The notes beneath the pieces were generated by a model that ran no database searches, was not told the DNA's origin, and saw only the letters and a list, made by a program, of their open reading frames with translations. A DNA stretch of 64,000 bases from the NCBI GenBank assembly GCA_000469685.2, contig LS997565.1, forward strand, positions 34,088,145 to 34,152,144. The letters are read 5' to 3'. The translations under genes and the position numbers were made by a program. This DNA is from Haemonchus contortus (taxonomy: Eukaryota > Nematoda > Chromadorea > Rhabditida > Trichostrongylidae). Positions 61,301 through 64,000 of this stretch are shown here, piece by piece; position 1 is the stretch's first letter, and each line of letters opens with the position of its first letter.

Positions 61301-62273
61301 CCCGAATAGACCATAACCGTCGTGAGCAAGCTCCCTCTTCTTGTCAATCCGCCATCTGGTCGTATTTTATAGCCACCCAGAATGTTTCTCGACCTCGCTG
61401 GAGGCGAGCAGATCGCTCAAATCGAGCAGGTTATATGAGACCACTGCACAGACCGTCGTCTGGGGGATCACGTACTTCCCCCTTTCAATTGGCACGCTGA
61501 CAGCTGTAGGCAAGCTGCAAAGGAATGCTTCCTCAAGACTGGGGAACCGATCCAAGCCAAAATTTAGGAGTATCAGCAAATGATGTACAGATTTCGAATA
61601 ATTTGTTTATTTTCGTCCTATTACTAATAAGAACTGCCATAATTTGTTTAAATTAACGTGGAGACCAAGTAGGGACACAGCTTCTAGACTTCCGAAGCTC
61701 AGTGGCAATTTCAGGAGCTAATCAGCGAGATGATGACGCGATACATCACATCGGCCGATGCGTTCATGGTCGTCTACTCAGTTGGTAGTAGAAAGTCGTT
61801 TGAGCACGCGGTTCATCTATTCTCTCAAATAGCAAAAATACGAGGAGTGAACTCGGTAAGGCCACCTTTCCAAGGCGGAAAACAAAACAAACACGCTCGA
61901 AAAACTTCCTCTCTTGGTATGGTGGAACTCCCCAGTCAGTTTATTTAGGTAGAAAACAAGTTGCAGATCGCTCGATTACTGGTAGCAGCCAAATGTGATT
62001 CTGACTACAGAGAAGTGTCTCCTGATGAAGGTAACACACTGTCAGCTCAGCTTAGCTGCTCATTTGCAGAGGTTAGCGCCAAAATGAATATCAATATACC
62101 CGAGGTGAGCCATGAATGGGTAAAATTGTTGATATCTAATGATCCCATACCATAATCAGGTATTCGAAGAAATGGTATCACAACGTCATTACATCGAAAC
62201 CATGGAATCATCGAGACGAAGGAATCAACAACTCTACGGTAATTCCGGCAGTTCCTGGTGCTGCTTTTTGTGA
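55352..62273 (+). CDS. Atypical Ras-like small GTPase, 5 exons, 198 aa
   Basis: Exons 55352-55411, 55550-55675, 61715-61855, 61949-62104 and 62160-62273, all joined in phase 0. The protein has Ras size and order: P-loop GASACGKT (11-18), switch I YDPTIEDRY with Thr36, G3 LDSSGK (57-62), G4 AAKCD (122-126), G5 EVSAK (150-154) and a C-terminal CAAX box CCFL (195-198). CCFL predicts lipidation and membrane attachment; Leu at the end favours geranylgeranyl. Compared with Ras, Gly12 and Gly13 are Ser and Ala, the catalytic Gln61 is Lys, and the Asn of NKxD is Ala. Low GTP hydrolysis and altered guanine binding are expected, but this is inference. The closest group by eye is Di-Ras/Rap-like; no ortholog is asserted. 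Intron 2 is 6 kb and full of repeats, including an antisense RTE element. The gene converges with the VAMP gene 413 bp away. Confidence 0.92.
55736..58380 (-). mobile_element. RTE-type non-LTR retrotransposon, 5'-truncated
   Basis: The insert is 2645 bp, antisense within intron 2 of the Ras-like gene. Its 3' end (plus 55736-55759) is only 24 bp of untranslated sequence after the stop, ending TCAAGGTATTCAAG, which fits the very short 3' ends of RTE elements. The 5' end at 58380 is a truncation inside the endonuclease domain. The ends are fixed by the 12-bp target-site duplication. Confidence 0.92.
55760..58380 (-). CDS. RTE endonuclease/reverse transcriptase, N-terminally truncated
   Basis: About 873 codons open without a stop or frameshift. 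The N-terminal part is an AP-endonuclease-like domain: GDYNAHLG (about 58150) and GSDHRLV (about 57870) are present, but the first catalytic motif is lost by truncation. The reverse transcriptase follows: AGFREGFSTIDQI, FIDFKKAFDTV (about 56800) and the catalytic YLMFADDIVLIG (about 56510). The C-terminus carries RWAGHVARLNDNRW, usual for this group. The reverse transcriptase appears intact, but without its own promoter, start and complete endonuclease it is unlikely to move itself. The codons before 58380 that extend the frame to 58399 are flanking host DNA. The lack of decay suggests a young copy. Confidence 0.9.
58535..59010 (+). repeat. Repeat family R1, copy D
   Basis: Matches 15070-15576 over AGCCAGAACTGTACAGAACT and GGTCATGACAAGTTGTTTGA, and ends at GTGTGAACTATGCCTTCAAA, a diverged junction motif. 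It lies in intron 2 of the Ras-like gene. Confidence 0.7.
59011..59525 (+). repeat. Repeat family R1, copy E, in tandem with copy D
   Basis: A second copy in the same orientation, directly following copy D. Its end (TTATTGTGCCCTATCCAG ... GTGTGCCTTCAAA) matches the reverse of 15590-15720, which ties the palindrome arms to this family. Confidence 0.68.
59622..59884 (-). repeat. SINE-like repeat, family A, copy 4
   Basis: On the minus strand the T-arm is perfect (CGGGTTCGAATCCCG), preceded by the A-box side ATAGTGTAGTGACAAATGGC. It ends in CAGACGGGATTG. Intron 2 of the Ras-like gene. Confidence 0.75.
59885..61714. other. Remaining intron 2 sequence of the Ras-like gene
   Basis: An open frame at 59886-60206 has a faint mariner-like stretch (NTFLVAPRDFYDSGYMKKFF), and another at 61341-61583 is unremarkable. 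Neither is strong enough to call. No other structure seen. Confidence 0.4.
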
Positions 62274-62685
62274 ATAATGAATTGGGCCGTTGGCATCTCT
62301 TGGCTCAGGCCAGGAACCGAATTCTTGCCAAATTGATCATGATTACAGGTCTCTAAAATCAGCATATAAATTTTTATCAACTCAAAAAGTTGCAGCGTTT
62401 TGAACTTACACGATACGATTTTAAGATTTTTGGCTATTTGAGCATGCAATTTACAGAAATTAAAAAGAAAACGCGAAAACAAAAAAGGACAATACATTAC
62501 AAAGCTTTAAGAAATGTAGAAAGAATAGTTCTTAAAAAAAGACGTGCTCCACGAATATGAGAAAGTCGTTGGCCTCAAACAACGAGGACTTTGTCAAATG
62601 TACAGGGGAAAAAAAAGAGAATTGAATTTTGCAAAGCAAGGTGGGCAACTTTGAAGAAAATTCGACCGTAAACGGATTGACGACA

Positions 62686-63497
62686 TCACTTTTTGTCAAA
62701 CACACCACAGGCATCAAGAATAAGCAGAATTATGACAGCTATAACGATGAGTGCGACCAACACGGAAATGATCGTCCACTTTGCGTTCATCATACACATC
62801 TTGCGTTGAACCCGATGAGCAGTTAGTTTGAAGTTAGCCGACTGAAAAAAACTCAGCATTCGAGCATGAAAATCATTATGAGGAAAGTCCCAAGTGCTTG
62901 AATACCCAGTTTAACGCTTTTTGGCTTCGCTCAAAAGGAAAACATTTAAGTTTAACTGGGACATAAAGCAGCTATATTCCAGCACAGTCACAAATTTCGT
63001 GCCAAATCTCAGTTCCCTTACCCTGGAATGAGCCACGGCGATGAACTTTACGTGGGAGTCTTTTCATCGAAGAGAAACATCCACTACCGAAAATTCCGCA
63101 TTACATTCTACATAAATCTTGTCCAAGCTCCTATCTTGACCAAGCACAATCGAAAGAGTTACCGTACCGAAGCTTGAAGTTCGTCCGTACGTCTTTCGAT
63201 GCTATCGAGTCGTTCTCCACGTTCCATGATTGAAGCTACATTTGAGGCCATAACCTAAGAAGGCTGCTTTCAGGGTCACGCAAAAGTACTATGCAGAGTC
63301 GTTCGAACAAAGAAAAACATAAAAAATACTTTGTCGGTACGCCGTTACACAAAAATCAAGCCCACTGATGTCGAGAGGACAACTTTTGAAAAAAGAGATA
63401 GAAACTCTTGAAAACCCACAGTTTTGACTTCATCTACTTGACGGCGCATCTCCTGAATTCGCTCATCTTGAGAGGATTTCTGCGGGTTCTCCGTCAT
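62686..63497 (-). CDS. vamp-8: R-SNARE, VAMP-8-like, 3 exons, 106 aa
   Basis: Exons 63497-63420, 63254-63168 and 62841-62686, all phase 0. The protein is a short tail-anchored SNARE without a longin domain. The SNARE motif runs from about residue 13 to 70 (IQEMRRQVDEVKT, VMASNVASIMERGERLDSIE, DELQASSANF). The zero-layer Arg is R38 in MERGERL. A single membrane anchor follows at about 78-97 (TIISVLVALIVIAVIILLIL), with a short luminal tail ending FDKK. Such proteins sit on endosomal or secretory vesicles and pair with Q-SNAREs to drive membrane fusion. The ATG at 63497 follows a TTCTTTACAG acceptor with no gap, so it is the likely start. Assignment to VAMP-8 rather than another short VAMP rests on length and the RKMC-type junction and is moderately sure. 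Confidence 0.92.
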
Positions 63498-63507
63498 CTG
63501 TAAAGAA
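63498..63507 (-). promoter_or_regulatory. Splice acceptor directly before the VAMP start codon
   Basis: TTCTTTACAG ends at the base before the ATG. In nematodes such a site is often where a spliced leader is added; it could also end a 5'-UTR intron. The sequence cannot tell these apart. Confidence 0.6.
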
Positions 63508-64000
63508 GTGCAATTCATCGGAAGATTTCGATTTTTCACGACATATCAACGCTACGAGAGGAGCTCTGATCTAACATAGCATGATTCCTACACGGTTCCC
63601 ATTCGGGCAAAGTTAACCAATTGAACTGAGGTCTGAAAAATTAAAAGAGCGTCGTGCTCAGAATTTGCTCTACGCGTTCATTTGAACTTACGCCAGCCAG
63701 CAGAGCTCAAAACCAAACAGACAGACATCTTGCAATGGTAGTAAGATCGGACGGCATTTATAAAAAACCCTAAAATTTTAAAAGCGCCAAGTATAGGCTT
63801 GGCGACCCCCAGTATAAAGGCGATCGAATAATGATGCGGTCCAGAACTTAACGATTGGGTAGATAAATTTAGTCCAGATACAAAGAGCGAAGAAGATCAG
63901 AAAGTAACACAAGGAAAAGAAACAGGAGAAAAAGTAACAGGAGAACAAGAAAAACCAACTATCAACGCGTCGGGCAGGGCTACCGATCTACTAAAAATGT
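63508..64000. other. Upstream flank of the VAMP gene
   Basis: No further exon is recognised up to the window edge. The last 100 bp are purine-rich on the plus strand (GAGAAAAAGTAACAGGAGAA). The promoter should lie here, but no defined element can be named. Confidence 0.35.

Overview
The window is nuclear DNA of a nematode, most likely a strongylid (hookworm-like) worm. The evidence is many small exons with TTTCAG-type acceptors and GT donors, large introns packed with repeats, low gene density, a worm-type STAT protein, a VAMP-8-like R-SNARE, and Tc1, mariner, piggyBac-like and RTE elements. No prokaryotic gene, CRISPR array, rRNA or convincing functional tRNA gene was seen. The species call is inference; no database search was possible.

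Four genes can be modelled exon by exon. (1) Minus strand 11310-6241: an 11-exon, 408-residue type II membrane protein of the APMAP/strictosidine-synthase-like family. (2) Plus strand ~22056-29419: a STAT transcription factor of 24 exons with coiled-coil, DNA-binding, linker and SH2 regions; its 5' end is unresolved. (3) Plus strand 55352-62273: a 198-residue Ras-like GTPase with a CAAX box and several altered nucleotide-binding residues. Its second intron is about 6 kb, nearly all of it transposon. (4) Minus strand 63497-62686: a 106-residue R-SNARE (VAMP-8-like), convergent with the GTPase gene.

The rest is mostly mobile DNA. There are two internally deleted mariners (5136-5993, 14024-14927), a long inverted repeat at 15577-16746, and a piggyBac-like deletion derivative (40311-41189). 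There is also a Tc1-like element with doubled terminal repeats (46291-47863), and a 5'-truncated RTE retrotransposon with a 12-bp target-site duplication (55736-58380). Two tRNA-derived SINE-like families and two further dispersed families were found by comparing the window with itself. A broken C2H2 zinc-finger gene on the minus strand (33825-31922) looks transposon-derived.

The stretch 30-55 kb holds no intact gene that I can recognise, only element remains and a few coding-like open frames of unknown status. The four genes show no sign of working in one pathway; their link is position only. The most noteworthy items are the degenerate-motif Ras protein split by a young antisense retrotransposon, the nested palindrome at 15.6-16.7 kb, the deletion-derivative DNA transposons, and a cluster of GGCC-N5-GGCC motifs near 34.4 kb.
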